From Solimicrobium sp043758755 (GTDB lineage Bacteria; Pseudomonadota; Gammaproteobacteria; Burkholderiales; Burkholderiaceae_D), in assembly GCA_043758755.1 (NCBI GenBank), contig JAYVMW010000001.1, forward strand, positions 1 through 64,000: a stretch of DNA of 64,000 nucleotides. The letters run 5' to 3'. Positions 49,600 to 58,366 of the stretch are shown here, in pieces (positions within the stretch are counted from its first letter, which is position 1; each line of letters begins with the position of its first letter). Under the pieces are notes generated by a model. The model made no database searches. It saw nothing but the letters and a program-made list of their open reading frames with translations, and had not been told where the DNA came from. Both the position numbers and the translations under genes were made by a program.

Positions 49600-51208
49600 C
49601 CAGATTTTTTGCAACGGTGCGCTTTCCCTGAATAACGTGGGTAGCGCCGTGTTCCAGAAAATATTTTTCATCTTCGGCAGTATCAGCACGCACAACGGTG
49701 ATCAGTTTCGGATTGCGCGTTCTGGCATAGACCATCAATTGTCCTGCCACGATGACGTCAGGAATGGTCAGTATCAGATTGCGGGCTTCATCGATTCTTG
49801 CCTGTTCCAGTTTCATCGCATTGGCCCGGCCATAGATGACCGTCAAATCCGTATGGTGCGCGTCGTGAATGTTGTCGGTGTGATGTTCGATAATGACGCA
49901 GGGCAGATGCAACGCCTGTAATTGTTCACCGACCAATTTCCCCAATTCTCCATAACCGATCAGGATGGTATGACCCTGACGTTTGGGGGGCGGAATATCG
50001 TCGTGCGATTCACGTTGTGATATCCAGGGACTTAAGCAGTCCAACCCCCAGAACAGCAGCGGGTTGAACATGATGGAAATGATCGCACCGGCCAGAATCA
50101 GATCGCGCCCTTCATTAGGCAATATTCCCAGATCAATCCCCAATGTAGTCAGGATGAACGAGAATTCACCAATCTGCGCCAGACTGGCAGAAATGGTCAG
50201 CGCGGTGCTGAATGGTCGTCCAAAACTGCGCACCAGCACCAGTGCCACCAGTGATTTGCCAAACACAATGATGAAGACGGTGGCAAATACCAGCAACGGC
50301 GCACGGATCAGGATGGACGGGTCGAACAGCATGCCGACCGAGACAAAAAACAGTACCGAAAACAGATCGCGCAGCGGCAGCGATTCTTCTGCGGCACGAT
50401 GACTTAAGGGCGATTCGGCCAGCATCATGCCGGCAGAAAAAGCCCCCAGCGCAAAGGACACGCCAAACAGGTAGGTCGAGCCCAGCGCAAATCCGGTCGC
50501 TATGGCCAGTGTGCACAGACCGAACAGTTCGCGTGATCCGGTCGCGGCAATTTGCACCAGTATCCAGGGAATGGCGCGCTTGCCGAAAATCAGCATGACC
50601 GCGACAAAGGCGACGATTTTGCCGATGGTGATCGACAGAGTAGTGATGATGCCGGCGATGTCCTGGACTGGCCCCGATTGACGCAGTGAGCCCGCCAGCA
50701 CCGGGATCAGCACCAGCGCCAAAACCATAATGATGTCTTCCACGATCAGCCAGCCGATGGCGATCTGACCGCGCCGGGTGCTTAACAGGTTGTGCTCCTG
50801 CAGCGCTGCAAGCAAGACTACGGTGCTGGCGCAGGACAGGGCCAGACCAAAAATCAGACCCTGACCAAGCGGCCAGCCCAAGCTCCAGGTCAGTCCCAGT
50901 CCCAGCAGTGTGGCAAACAATATTTGCAGTATCGCGCCCGGAATGGCGATCGATTTCACGGCCAGCAGATCTTTGAGAGAAAAATGCAGGCCGACACCAA
51001 ACATCAGCAGAATCACCCCGATCTCAGCCAGTTCCTGTGCCAGATGCATGTCCGCAACAAATCCGGGTGTATACGGTCCGACCAGTATGCCTGCCAGCAG
51101 ATAACCGATCAGGGGTGGCATCTTTAATTTGTTGGCCAATGTGCCAAAAATAAAACCGATGACGATACATCCGACGATGGTGGCAATCAGGGGAGTCTGT
51201 TCTATCAT
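49577..51208 (-). CDS. CPA2-family cation:proton antiporter (YbaL/Kef type)
   Basis: A 543-aa protein with about twelve membrane segments (residues 1-385) of the sodium/hydrogen exchanger CPA2 family (PLIGYLLAGILVGPYTPGF, IAIGWLIVEDIIMVLALV), then a TrkA-N/RCK NAD-binding domain starting at ILIGYGELGKLVGEQL (about residue 412). Kef proteins export K+ in exchange for H+ under electrophile stress; YbaL is a close relative. A KefF/KefG-like ancillary subunit is not adjacent. Confidence 0.92.
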   Translation of the reverse strand: MIEQTPLIATIVGCIVIGFIFGTLANKLKMPPLIGYLLAGILVGPYTPGFVADMHLAQELAEIGVILLMFGVGLHFSLKDLLAVKSIAIPGAILQILFATLLGLGLTWSLGWPLGQGLIFGLALSCASTVVLLAALQEHNLLSTRRGQIAIGWLIVEDIIMVLALVLIPVLAGSLRQSGPVQDIAGIITTLSITIGKIVAFVAVMLIFGKRAIPWILVQIAATGSRELFGLCTLAIATGFALGSTYLFGVSFALGAFSAGMMLAESPLSHRAAEESLPLRDLFSVLFFVSVGMLFDPSILIRAPLLVFATVFIIVFGKSLVALVLVRSFGRPFSTALTISASLAQIGEFSFILTTLGIDLGILPNEGRDLILAGAIISIMFNPLLFWGLDCLSPWISQRESHDDIPPPKRQGHTILIGYGELGKLVGEQLQALHLPCVIIEHHTDNIHDAHHTDLTVIYGRANAMKLEQARIDEARNLILTIPDVIVAGQLMVYARTRNPKLITVVRADTAEDEKYFLEHGATHVIQGKRTVAKNLVRLAVGE

Positions 51209-51223
51209 GTGCGTCTGGCTGAA

Positions 51224-52141
51224 TCAGGGTTGTGAGCTGGCTTGCATGTTTTCGTTCATGTCGAGTGCCAGTTGATACAGCGCATTTTTCTTTTGACCCG
51301 TCAGTTGGGCTGCCAGTTGCGCCGCCTGCTTGACCGAACAGCTCTCCAGCAATATCGACAAAACGCGCCTCGCTTCGATCTGCTCCAGATTCTGATCCGG
51401 CGTGGCGCCTTCAAGCACAATTACATATTCCCCCTTTAGCCGGTGCACATTGTCTGCCAGCCAGGCGTTTGCATCAGGTAAATCGCAGCGATGGATTTCC
51501 TCAAATAATTTGGTCAGTTCGCGTGCCAGAACAATCTTTCTGCTGGCCGGAAAAAGCGCAGTCAGCGCCGCGACGGTTTCAACGATACGATGCGGTGCTT
51601 CATAAAACACCAGCGTGGCCGTGCTGTTGAGCAGCGCTGATAACTGGCTGTCGCGCTGACCGGCCTTGCTGGGTAAAAATCCGACAAAAGTGAACTGATC
51701 CTGCAGCAACCCGGCTGCACTCAGTGCCGTAATAACTGCGGATGGGCCCGGCAATGGTACAACCTTGAACCCGGCAGTACGCACGGCATCAACGATGCGC
51801 GCGCCAGGGTCGGAAATGGCCGGGGTGCCTGCGTCCGAAATCAGAGCAATGCTTTCACCGCTTTCCAGCCGTTGCACAATTTTTTGCGCGACTTCGTTTT
51901 CATTGTGCTGATGTGCTGCGATCAACGGTTTGGACAGACCTAGCTGGTTCAGCAGTTGCGCACTGTTGCGCGTATCCTCACAGGCGATGGCGTCAACGAT
52001 AGATAAAACATGCAGGGCCCGACAGCTGATGTCAGCAATATTACCGATCGGGGTGGCAACCACATACAGGGACGATGCCGGATAAGATTGTTGAGCAGCA
52101 TGAGAAAACAGCAGGTTTGTATCAGTCATGCGTAGGCTCAT
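51224..52141 (-). CDS. rsmI: 16S rRNA (cytidine-1402-2'-O)-methyltransferase RsmI
   Basis: A 305-aa tetrapyrrole-methylase-fold enzyme that 2'-O-methylates C1402 of 16S rRNA. Motifs are SLYVVATPIGNIADIS, CEDTRN, ISDAGTPAISDPG and PLPGPSAVITALSAAGL. Two close starts are possible; ATG at 52141 (MSLRMTD) and ATG at 52129 (MTDTNLL) both give a normal length and neither has a good ribosome binding site. The partner genes often found nearby are not here. Confidence 0.94.
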   Translation of the reverse strand: MSLRMTDTNLLFSHAAQQSYPASSLYVVATPIGNIADISCRALHVLSIVDAIACEDTRNSAQLLNQLGLSKPLIAAHQHNENEVAQKIVQRLESGESIALISDAGTPAISDPGARIVDAVRTAGFKVVPLPGPSAVITALSAAGLLQDQFTFVGFLPSKAGQRDSQLSALLNSTATLVFYEAPHRIVETVAALTALFPASRKIVLARELTKLFEEIHRCDLPDANAWLADNVHRLKGEYVIVLEGATPDQNLEQIEARRVLSILLESCSVKQAAQLAAQLTGQKKNALYQLALDMNENMQASSQP

Positions 52142-52196
52142 TTGAATTGTGGGAAGAAAAGATTGTGCGCGTATCGGGTGGGCCTGACAAGAAAAA

Positions 52197-52904
52197 TCAG
52201 GCAAACAGGAATGAATGGACTCTGGATTGAGTGTCTTTCCAGATCACGCCATTTTGCAATACCGCCAAAAACCAGGTTTGCTCACCCATTGATTTTTTTT
52301 GGGCAAAGCCGGCAGGGGTCAACAGGGCTATACAAACACCTGCATCAGGATCGCGCACGGAATGGTAAAAAATAGCGCCAACGCCACCGGCCCTGGCAGT
52401 TCTGGCAAAGGCCTGGGTGCAGCTGTAATCATTGGGATGCTGCCAGACAGGCTGGTCAGAATTGAATGGCGCCACGCGAAGATCTATCGCTGCCGTTGAG
52501 ATGTTTGCCTGTAAAGCAGTATGCGCAACGGGGTCGAGTTTTTTCAGTTGACTGGCCTCTTTCAGGAACCGCCAGCGCCAGTACCCCAACTCCGCCGCAG
52601 CGGTTTTTTCTGTTTGCGCGCCATAAAATACACCGGGGTCAGTGATGGCGCGAAAACGCGAACCCGTGCGTTGCGGATAATACCGAAATGGCGTTGCAAG
52701 CAGATAATCCAGTCCCTGAGTTGTGTCTGGCTGCCTGGGTTTGCTGGACTCCAGTAACGTTTCAAGGACATCCTGCTCAGCGAGGGTGTCAACGAGTTTC
52801 ATGGTCGAGGCAATGTGCTGTGCCTCGACCATGCGCCAGACGCTCCCTAGCCACAGATGCGCCTCAGACGATACCGCGTCTTGCGTCCAGATAGTGTACG
52901 ACAC
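52197..52904 (-). CDS. RES-domain toxin
   Basis: A 235-aa protein with a RES domain covering most of its length; the Arg in FRAITDPGVFYGAQ, the Tyr that follows, the Glu in AAAELGYWRW and the later Ser are the conserved polar positions behind the name. Characterised RES toxins deplete NAD+ by hydrolysis or phosphorolysis. Its start lies inside the upstream antitoxin gene, with a 41-base overlap, so the pair is coupled. Confidence 0.9.
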   Translation of the reverse strand: MSYTIWTQDAVSSEAHLWLGSVWRMVEAQHIASTMKLVDTLAEQDVLETLLESSKPRQPDTTQGLDYLLATPFRYYPQRTGSRFRAITDPGVFYGAQTEKTAAAELGYWRWRFLKEASQLKKLDPVAHTALQANISTAAIDLRVAPFNSDQPVWQHPNDYSCTQAFARTARAGGVGAIFYHSVRDPDAGVCIALLTPAGFAQKKSMGEQTWFLAVLQNGVIWKDTQSRVHSFLFA

Positions 52905-53244
52905 GTACCAATCCTTCTGTTTGGGTTATTAAATCCGCCGGCCGGCCGTTCAAAGCCAGGTTGTCACTGTTGAGCCAGTCCCGGGCTGTTTGTTCGTTTC
53001 CAACGATGGAATCAAGCGAACGGAACGCGCGCACAAACAATAGTGCCAACTCCCATTCTTTGCGGCCTTGATCGAGTTGGTATTGCCCGTTGTAAAGCCT
53101 GGTCATGGTCGGGGCGCTCAGCCCAAGGATTTTTGCCAGTAACGTGCGCGAAATGTCCAGTTGATCTGCAGCGCGGGTGACCGCCTTACTTAATACGAAA
53201 GACTCATCGGGCCGGCCCGCAATTTGACTGGTAAATGCAATCAT
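52864..53244 (-). CDS. Xre/MbcA/ParS-type antitoxin of the RES toxin
   Basis: A 126-aa antitoxin. The N-terminal Xre-like helix-turn-helix (AVTRAADQLDISRTLLAKILGLSAPTMTRL, read as helices at about residues 18-52) is followed by the C-terminal MbcA/ParS/Xre toxin-binding domain (ALLFVRAFRSLDSIVGNEQTARDWLNS and NGRPADLI). A strong GGAGGT precedes the ATG. It should repress its own promoter through the repeated motif found just upstream. Confidence 0.9.
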   Translation of the reverse strand: MIAFTSQIAGRPDESFVLSKAVTRAADQLDISRTLLAKILGLSAPTMTRLYNGQYQLDQGRKEWELALLFVRAFRSLDSIVGNEQTARDWLNSDNLALNGRPADLITQTEGLVRVVHYLDARRGIV

Positions 53245-53260
53245 AATTTACCTCCATCTG

Positions 53261-53300
53261 TTTCTACAGAAAATATGCTACCATAAATTTTCTATGGAAA
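53261..53300. promoter_or_regulatory. Two-copy operator-like motif upstream of the RES/Xre pair
   Basis: TTTCTACAGAAA (53261-53272) and TTTCTATGGAAA (53289-53300) share the near-palindromic pattern TTTCTA-YR-GAAA and lie 28 bp apart centre to centre, directly upstream of the Xre antitoxin start. This is what is expected of antitoxin operators; the regulator assignment is inferred from position. Confidence 0.6.
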
Positions 53301-53401
53301 GAAAAGCGATAAAAATAATACCTCAAAAAATACCTTGTTCAAGGTCTGGTCAAAATGTGCTTCTCTCGTTAAGCTGTGCTGATAATACGGGAGGAAAGGA
53401 C

Positions 53402-53593
53402 ATGGTGTTACTGATAATGTGGTGCATCTTACTGGCAGTGTGCTGGCCACTGGCGCTGGTTTTGCTGGTATGCATGCCTGTAATCTGGTTAATTTCATTG
53501 CCGTTACGTCTGATCGGCATTTCACTCGATGCATTGTTCGCCTTGATTAAGGCGCTGCTGTTTTTACCGGCCCGTATTCTGGGCGCGAAATAG
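53402..53593 (+). CDS. Small hydrophobic membrane protein
   Basis: A 63-aa protein that is almost wholly hydrophobic, with two membrane segments (about residues 2-24 and 27-55) and a basic C terminus ending LPARILGAK. GAGGAAAGGA lies just upstream of the ATG as the ribosome binding site. No family is recognised with certainty. It is the first of three closely spaced small plus-strand genes. Confidence 0.65.
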   Translation: MVLLIMWCILLAVCWPLALVLLVCMPVIWLISLPLRLIGISLDALFALIKALLFLPARILGAK

Positions 53594-53665
53594 TTGCAAA
53601 ATTGCATGCTTTGAATTTTGGTGCTACATTCTGGATCACTTCCCTCAACACTCTGGAGATTTCTT

Positions 53666-53986
53666 GTGAATACCATGGTTAAAGCGGCGACTTTTAGTGA
53701 AGAACTAAAAAACATTCTGAAGGAAGAAGGCAAGGAAAATCTGTTCCCGCGCAACACACTGGAAAAATACCCACACATTGTCGATAAAATTTATCTGCTC
53801 TGGCGTGAACCTGAAAACGCCCATCATTATTTCGTCGATCTGATGACGACGCAAAGAGAAAACCGGGCTGGCTTTCCGCTGGAAGTCTATACCGAGCTGT
53901 TCGCCCTGGAAAATCATTACACCAAGACCCGTCCGAATGTTCAGAAAAGCGATAATTTCTGGAGCAGTGTGAGGCAGAACGATTAA
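53666..53986 (+). CDS. Small hypothetical protein
   Basis: A 106-aa soluble, helical, charged protein (NTLEKYPHIVDKIYLLWREP, then GFPLEVYTELFALENHYTKT). The GTG start, six bases after GGAGA, is preferred to a longer upstream reading. The FP-HIV-KI-LLW-x-P and GFP-EV patterns recall small conserved hypothetical proteins of beta-proteobacteria, but I cannot name the family or a role. Confidence 0.6.
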   Translation: MNTMVKAATFSEELKNILKEEGKENLFPRNTLEKYPHIVDKIYLLWREPENAHHYFVDLMTTQRENRAGFPLEVYTELFALENHYTKTRPNVQKSDNFWSSVRQND

Positions 53987-54012
53987 CTTTAGTGAAATGT
54001 CAGGAAAAACAG

Positions 54013-54303
54013 ATGGCAGCTTATTTACTGGTCGATACCTTGCTGGAAAATCCTGCTCTGTACGAAGAGTACAAACTCAAAGCCAAACCCATCATAGAAA
54101 AGCATGGTGGTGAGTATCTGGCGCGGGGTGGTAACATGAACATCCGGGAAGACGATCTCTGGAAACCACATCGTCTGGTTCTGATCCGTTTTCAGGACGC
54201 CCAGAGTGCCAACCGGTGTATGGATTCTGAAGAATACCGGCAAATCCTGCCGATCAGCAAACAATCTGCAAAGCGGACCATGATTGTTCTTGAAGGGTTG
54301 TAA
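54013..54303 (+). CDS. DUF1330 family protein
   Basis: A 96-aa protein matching DUF1330, a dimeric ferredoxin-like alpha-beta barrel: AAYLLVDTLLENPALYEEYK at the start, then YLARGG and WKPHRLVLIRFQDAQSANRC. No enzymatic role is established for the family. The ATG with AGGA upstream is preferred to an ATG at 53992. Confidence 0.8.
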   Translation: MAAYLLVDTLLENPALYEEYKLKAKPIIEKHGGEYLARGGNMNIREDDLWKPHRLVLIRFQDAQSANRCMDSEEYRQILPISKQSAKRTMIVLEGL

Positions 54304-54320
54304 TCAATGATTTTTGCATT

Positions 54321-54773
54321 ATGAAGAAATTCAGTATTTACCCGGTTAAATCAAGCGCTTTGGGAGCGGGTATTTCATCGATTGGTTTTTCGTTGTTCTG
54401 TTGTCTGGTGTGCCTGCCAGTGTCAGCGCAAACGGAACCACAAACTCCTTCTGCTACGGCACTGAATCTTGATTCAGATGTTGTGGCCAAAGAAATGAGC
54501 AAGGAACAGCATACCGGCGACGTCAAGCCGGAAGTTTTTTCCAATGCGCAAAGTGCGTTCGAGCTGAGCATCTTAAATTCAGAGAATAGAAAAAAAATAT
54601 CTGGTATGGTGGAAGCAGGAGCAGGAGCAGGGGTTGGGAGAATTCCTGAACAGCCCTGGCACAAAGCCGAGAACGTTAATTGTGAAAATGCCGCTGTAGC
54701 AATTAGCGACGAAATCAGCAAAACGACTCAGATCGGCATATCTGCACAGGTGGATACCTGCCGCGTAAAATAA
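54321..54773 (+). CDS. Exported protein of unknown function
   Basis: A 150-aa protein with a signal peptide (about residues 1-36, cleavage after PVSA) and a polar, Glu/Ser/Thr-rich mature part with two Cys (residues about 122 and 147), which could form a disulfide. No domain recognised. The ribosome binding site is weak, and the next genes are convergent. Confidence 0.55.
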   Translation: MKKFSIYPVKSSALGAGISSIGFSLFCCLVCLPVSAQTEPQTPSATALNLDSDVVAKEMSKEQHTGDVKPEVFSNAQSAFELSILNSENRKKISGMVEAGAGAGVGRIPEQPWHKAENVNCENAAVAISDEISKTTQIGISAQVDTCRVK

Positions 54774-54796
54774 ACGGTTTTATTGCTCGTTGGCAG

Positions 54797-55732
54797 TCAG
54801 CTGCCCGGCACCGGCAGCGGTGTGACCGTCACCTCGACCTGCAACTTCTGCTCACCACCGCCAAGGACGATGCCGCGCATCGGTGTGACGTCGCTGAAAT
54901 CACGACCAAGACCCAGAGTGATGTGTTCGGTCTGTACCAGACAGCGGTTGGTCGGATCGAAATCTACCCAGCCCAGTGTCGGGCAATACACCGAGACCCA
55001 GGCATGCGAGGCATCTGCCCCCACCATTCTTGGCTGCCCTTCCGGTGGATGGGTCAGGATATATCCACTCATGTAACACGCCGGCAATCCGATGGATCGC
55101 AGGCAGCCTATCATCAGATGCGCAAAATCCTGACACACGCCGCGCCGCCCAATAAAAACTTCTTCCAGAGGAGTCGAAATTTCAGTGGCCTTGCCGTCAA
55201 ATTCAAAGTCTTCAAAAATACGCCGGGTCAGATCCATGGCGGCTTCCAGTTGTGGCCGACCGGGAGTAAAACTGATCAGGGCATATTCCTGCAACTGCCT
55301 GCTGCAACTGACATGTGGGGACGCAAATAAAAACTGGCAGGCCTGCTGCGTTGCACGGTTTTTACTTTGCAGCAGTGTGTCGCGCAGCAATTCCCACGGC
55401 AGGGATGTTTTGAGTTGCTCCATTGCCGGGCGACGCGCCAGTTCGACCGCAAATTCGGACTGCACTATTAATACCTGATGCGGCACGGTAATCGAAAAAT
55501 GGCGGGTTGCGTTACCAAAGTAATCCTGTCCATCCACACTGTCTGCTACCGCCGGCAGAATGGTGATGTGTTGCGACAGGACATGCTGATAACGGAAATT
55601 CAGCGGAGACAAATGCAGATACTGCTGCGACAACGACACCGCACCTTGGTAGGTGTACCTGGTTTCATGCATCACGTGATAGCGTGCGACGGCAACAAAG
55701 TCGGCCGGCAATACGGAAATTGGGTCAACCAT
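54797..55732 (-). CDS. Transglutaminase-like cysteine protease family protein
   Basis: A 311-aa cytoplasmic transglutaminase-like protein. An N-terminal beta domain (YHVMHETRYTYQGAVSLSQQ) is followed by the catalytic core with C200 in GVCQDFAH, His in ADASHAWVSVY and Asp in VDFDPTNRC, the complete Cys-His-Asp triad. It starts one base inside the stop of the ATP-grasp/alpha-E gene (TAATG) and so is translationally coupled to it. Comparative work has placed such proteins with ATP-grasp and alpha-E partners as peptide-modifying or peptide-cutting enzymes. Confidence 0.9.
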   Translation of the reverse strand: MVDPISVLPADFVAVARYHVMHETRYTYQGAVSLSQQYLHLSPLNFRYQHVLSQHITILPAVADSVDGQDYFGNATRHFSITVPHQVLIVQSEFAVELARRPAMEQLKTSLPWELLRDTLLQSKNRATQQACQFLFASPHVSCSRQLQEYALISFTPGRPQLEAAMDLTRRIFEDFEFDGKATEISTPLEEVFIGRRGVCQDFAHLMIGCLRSIGLPACYMSGYILTHPPEGQPRMVGADASHAWVSVYCPTLGWVDFDPTNRCLVQTEHITLGLGRDFSDVTPMRGIVLGGGEQKLQVEVTVTPLPVPGS

Positions 55733-58326
55733 TATGCCTGCTTCCTGTTGAGTTGTTGCCCTGTATAGCTGAAGAACTGCAGGCTGATCTGCTCCGATAT
55801 TTTTGCGGCGGCAATCCAGATGCTGGCCAACAGTTCGATTAACTTTTCATTCCCGCAAAACAGATCAGCGTCCTTATCCAGACCCTGTAATTCTCTACTT
55901 AATAATGCAAATTTTTCTTCGCCGCAGGCACCGTATGCCACGGTGATCTTTTTCAGGCTCTTCTGGATGCCGTGGATTTGAAACAGGATTGAACGCGGGT
56001 TGCTTTCATCCAGCAGCAACAGATCCAGACAGGGCAGCCATTCCGGCTTTGAACGATAACGGGCGCGATAGGTAACGATACTGTCGGATAATTCCAGTAA
56101 CCAGTCCAAATTGCCGCTGGCATCCATTTTCAGAGCGCGCTGCAAGGCAAAACATTGAAACTGCAAACGCTCCAGGCGGCGTCCCAACGATAAAAAATTC
56201 CAGCCCAGATCGCGCGTCATGCCATCTAGTGCAAAACCGGTCAGGGTCATCAGTGAGGTCGTCACATCATCGAGAATTACCATGCCGTCTGACTGGGTAA
56301 GTGCGGCCCTGGCATCTTCCTTTTTAGGCAGCATCTGATTCAGTACGCGCCAGTTATCGATCGAAAACCGCTCACTCAGATGATTGGCTGAACTGTGCAA
56401 CTGTTGTAGTTGTCGGGCCAGACCCGATACATCTGGATCAACGATGGCCCGCAACAAGGTTGCTTCGATCTGCGCGTCAAGCTGGCTTTCTGATTTCACT
56501 GTTCCTGGCGCCAGACTGGCCAGCTGCGCGGCAGTTTTTCCCGAACTCTGCGATTGACTCTGGCTGGGCTGGACTGGTTTGTCCGGATCTTCGATGAGTT
56601 CATAGCGCGCGCAAACGGTCTTGATGGCTTTCCATTCCGATCCGCGTTCAGTTGGCGCAACACTGGCCAGAAAGTTCAGCGATACGCGCAGCAATCTCGT
56701 GATGTTGTCACAGCGATCCGCATAGCGTCCAAACCAGAATAAATTTTCAGCCATGCGACTGGACAGATGGGTGTCATCCCGGACCAGTTCATGACTGGTA
56801 ATGGTGCGGGCCAGATTACTGCCGTGGGTGTTGGTGTCAGAGCGGGCCTGAACCCAGGTATCCTTGCTGCCGCCACCGCGCTGCATGGTAATGATGCGCG
56901 TGTCAGTGCCGGTTGCCGCCCGTGTCAAACCGCCCGGCATGACGACGTAACCATCCGGCGTGGCGGCGGCATACACGCGCAGGCCGATCGAACAGGCATT
57001 CAGACTGCCGGCATTGTCGGGTTGCCAGACCGGCGCCTGTGACAGTTTCACCAGTTCCTGCGCGACATAATTGTTTGGATTGTTCTTGATTGCGGCAATG
57101 AGCTGGTCACGGTCGGCACCCTTGAGATCCTGGCCGAAAACCGGAAACTGGCGCAGCTGCGGAAAACTGGGTTTAATCACCAGGCGATCCAGTTTCTCGA
57201 TCACCGAGGACATGGCTGCCGGTTCGCCACACCACCAGGTGGCAACCGAAGGAATGGCCAGTTGTTCTCCCAGCAGTCGTTCACAGACTTTGGGTAAGAA
57301 TCCCAGCAGTGCGCCGGACTCCAGCAGATTTGATCCCAGACTGTTGGCGATCAGGACATTGCCGAGTTTGGCAGCCAGATTCAATCCGGCCACGCCGAGC
57401 GCTGAATCTGCCTTCAGTTCGAGCGGATCACAAAAATCATCATCCACGCGGCGCATGATGACATGCACTCTTTGCAAACCCGACAGATTCTTGAACCAGA
57501 CTTTTCCATTGCGCACAGTCAGATCATTTCCTTCGACCAGAGGTACCCCGAGATGACGTGCCAGATAGGCCTGTTCGAAATAAGTTTCATTGAACGGGCC
57601 CGGCGTGAGCAGCACGATCAGCGGTGGTTCACTGGTTCTGAGCGGCGTGCCGCTTTGGGCTGCGCACTGTCTGCCCCAGCGGGTCAGACTGTCGAGCATG
57701 GTGCTGAAAAAATCAGTCAGATGGCGCACGTTTAGGTCGCGCAGCAGATCAGGAAAAGTCCGCGCCATCACGGCACGATTTTCCAATGCATAGCCGGCAC
57801 CCGATGGCGCCTGAGTCCGGTCACCCACCACCCACCAGCGACCACTCGGCGCGCGCGCCAGGTCAATGGCGTAAAAATGCAGGGCGATATCGTCCAGATG
57901 TTTTTTACCGTGGCAGGGCCGCAAAAAACCGTCATGACCATGGATGAGTGGTGCCGGCAGCAGTCCTTCTTTGAGCAGGTTTTGCTCGCCATACACATCA
58001 ACCAGAATCTTGTTGAGCAACGTGGCGCGCTGAATGACACCGGCTTCAATTTCGGCCCATTCGCTGTGCGGCAGAATAAATGGCAGGCAATTCAGATCCC
58101 AGGGGCGCTGAATGCCCTGCAGGTCGGCATAAACGTTGTAGGTCACACCATTTTCACGAACCTGGCGCTGCACCATTTCAAGGCGCTTTGCCATTATTTC
58201 GGGAGTTTCACCGGCCAGACTGTCCAGTATGGTGCGCCAATGCGCGCGCGGCAAGCGCGCGGCATTGAGCATTTCATCATAACTGTCTGTTTGGGGACTG
58301 TATTTGGCCAGTAAATTGTTTGACAT
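55732..58326 (-). CDS. Fused circularly permuted ATP-grasp and alpha-E protein
   Basis: An 864-aa fusion. Residues about 1-490 form a circularly permuted ATP-grasp domain (PSGAGYALENRAVMARTFPDLL, VIMRRVDDDFCDPLEL, QRGGGSKDTWV), expected to form amide bonds. Residues about 515-864 form the all-helical alpha-E domain, beginning MAENLFWFGRYADRCDNITRLL and including RRLERLQFQCFALQRAL. A Gln/Ser-rich linker region (QPSQSQSQSSGK) sits inside the alpha-E part. The two domains are separate genes in the divergent operon. Downstream the stop overlaps the transglutaminase start; upstream the DUF2126 gene is 40 nt away. Confidence 0.9.
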   Translation of the reverse strand: MSNNLLAKYSPQTDSYDEMLNAARLPRAHWRTILDSLAGETPEIMAKRLEMVQRQVRENGVTYNVYADLQGIQRPWDLNCLPFILPHSEWAEIEAGVIQRATLLNKILVDVYGEQNLLKEGLLPAPLIHGHDGFLRPCHGKKHLDDIALHFYAIDLARAPSGRWWVVGDRTQAPSGAGYALENRAVMARTFPDLLRDLNVRHLTDFFSTMLDSLTRWGRQCAAQSGTPLRTSEPPLIVLLTPGPFNETYFEQAYLARHLGVPLVEGNDLTVRNGKVWFKNLSGLQRVHVIMRRVDDDFCDPLELKADSALGVAGLNLAAKLGNVLIANSLGSNLLESGALLGFLPKVCERLLGEQLAIPSVATWWCGEPAAMSSVIEKLDRLVIKPSFPQLRQFPVFGQDLKGADRDQLIAAIKNNPNNYVAQELVKLSQAPVWQPDNAGSLNACSIGLRVYAAATPDGYVVMPGGLTRAATGTDTRIITMQRGGGSKDTWVQARSDTNTHGSNLARTITSHELVRDDTHLSSRMAENLFWFGRYADRCDNITRLLRVSLNFLASVAPTERGSEWKAIKTVCARYELIEDPDKPVQPSQSQSQSSGKTAAQLASLAPGTVKSESQLDAQIEATLLRAIVDPDVSGLARQLQQLHSSANHLSERFSIDNWRVLNQMLPKKEDARAALTQSDGMVILDDVTTSLMTLTGFALDGMTRDLGWNFLSLGRRLERLQFQCFALQRALKMDASGNLDWLLELSDSIVTYRARYRSKPEWLPCLDLLLLDESNPRSILFQIHGIQKSLKKITVAYGACGEEKFALLSRELQGLDKDADLFCGNEKLIELLASIWIAAAKISEQISLQFFSYTGQQLNRKQA

Positions 58327-58366
58327 GGTTTGCTGCGTTCATTATTTCAGGTACGAGATGATACGT

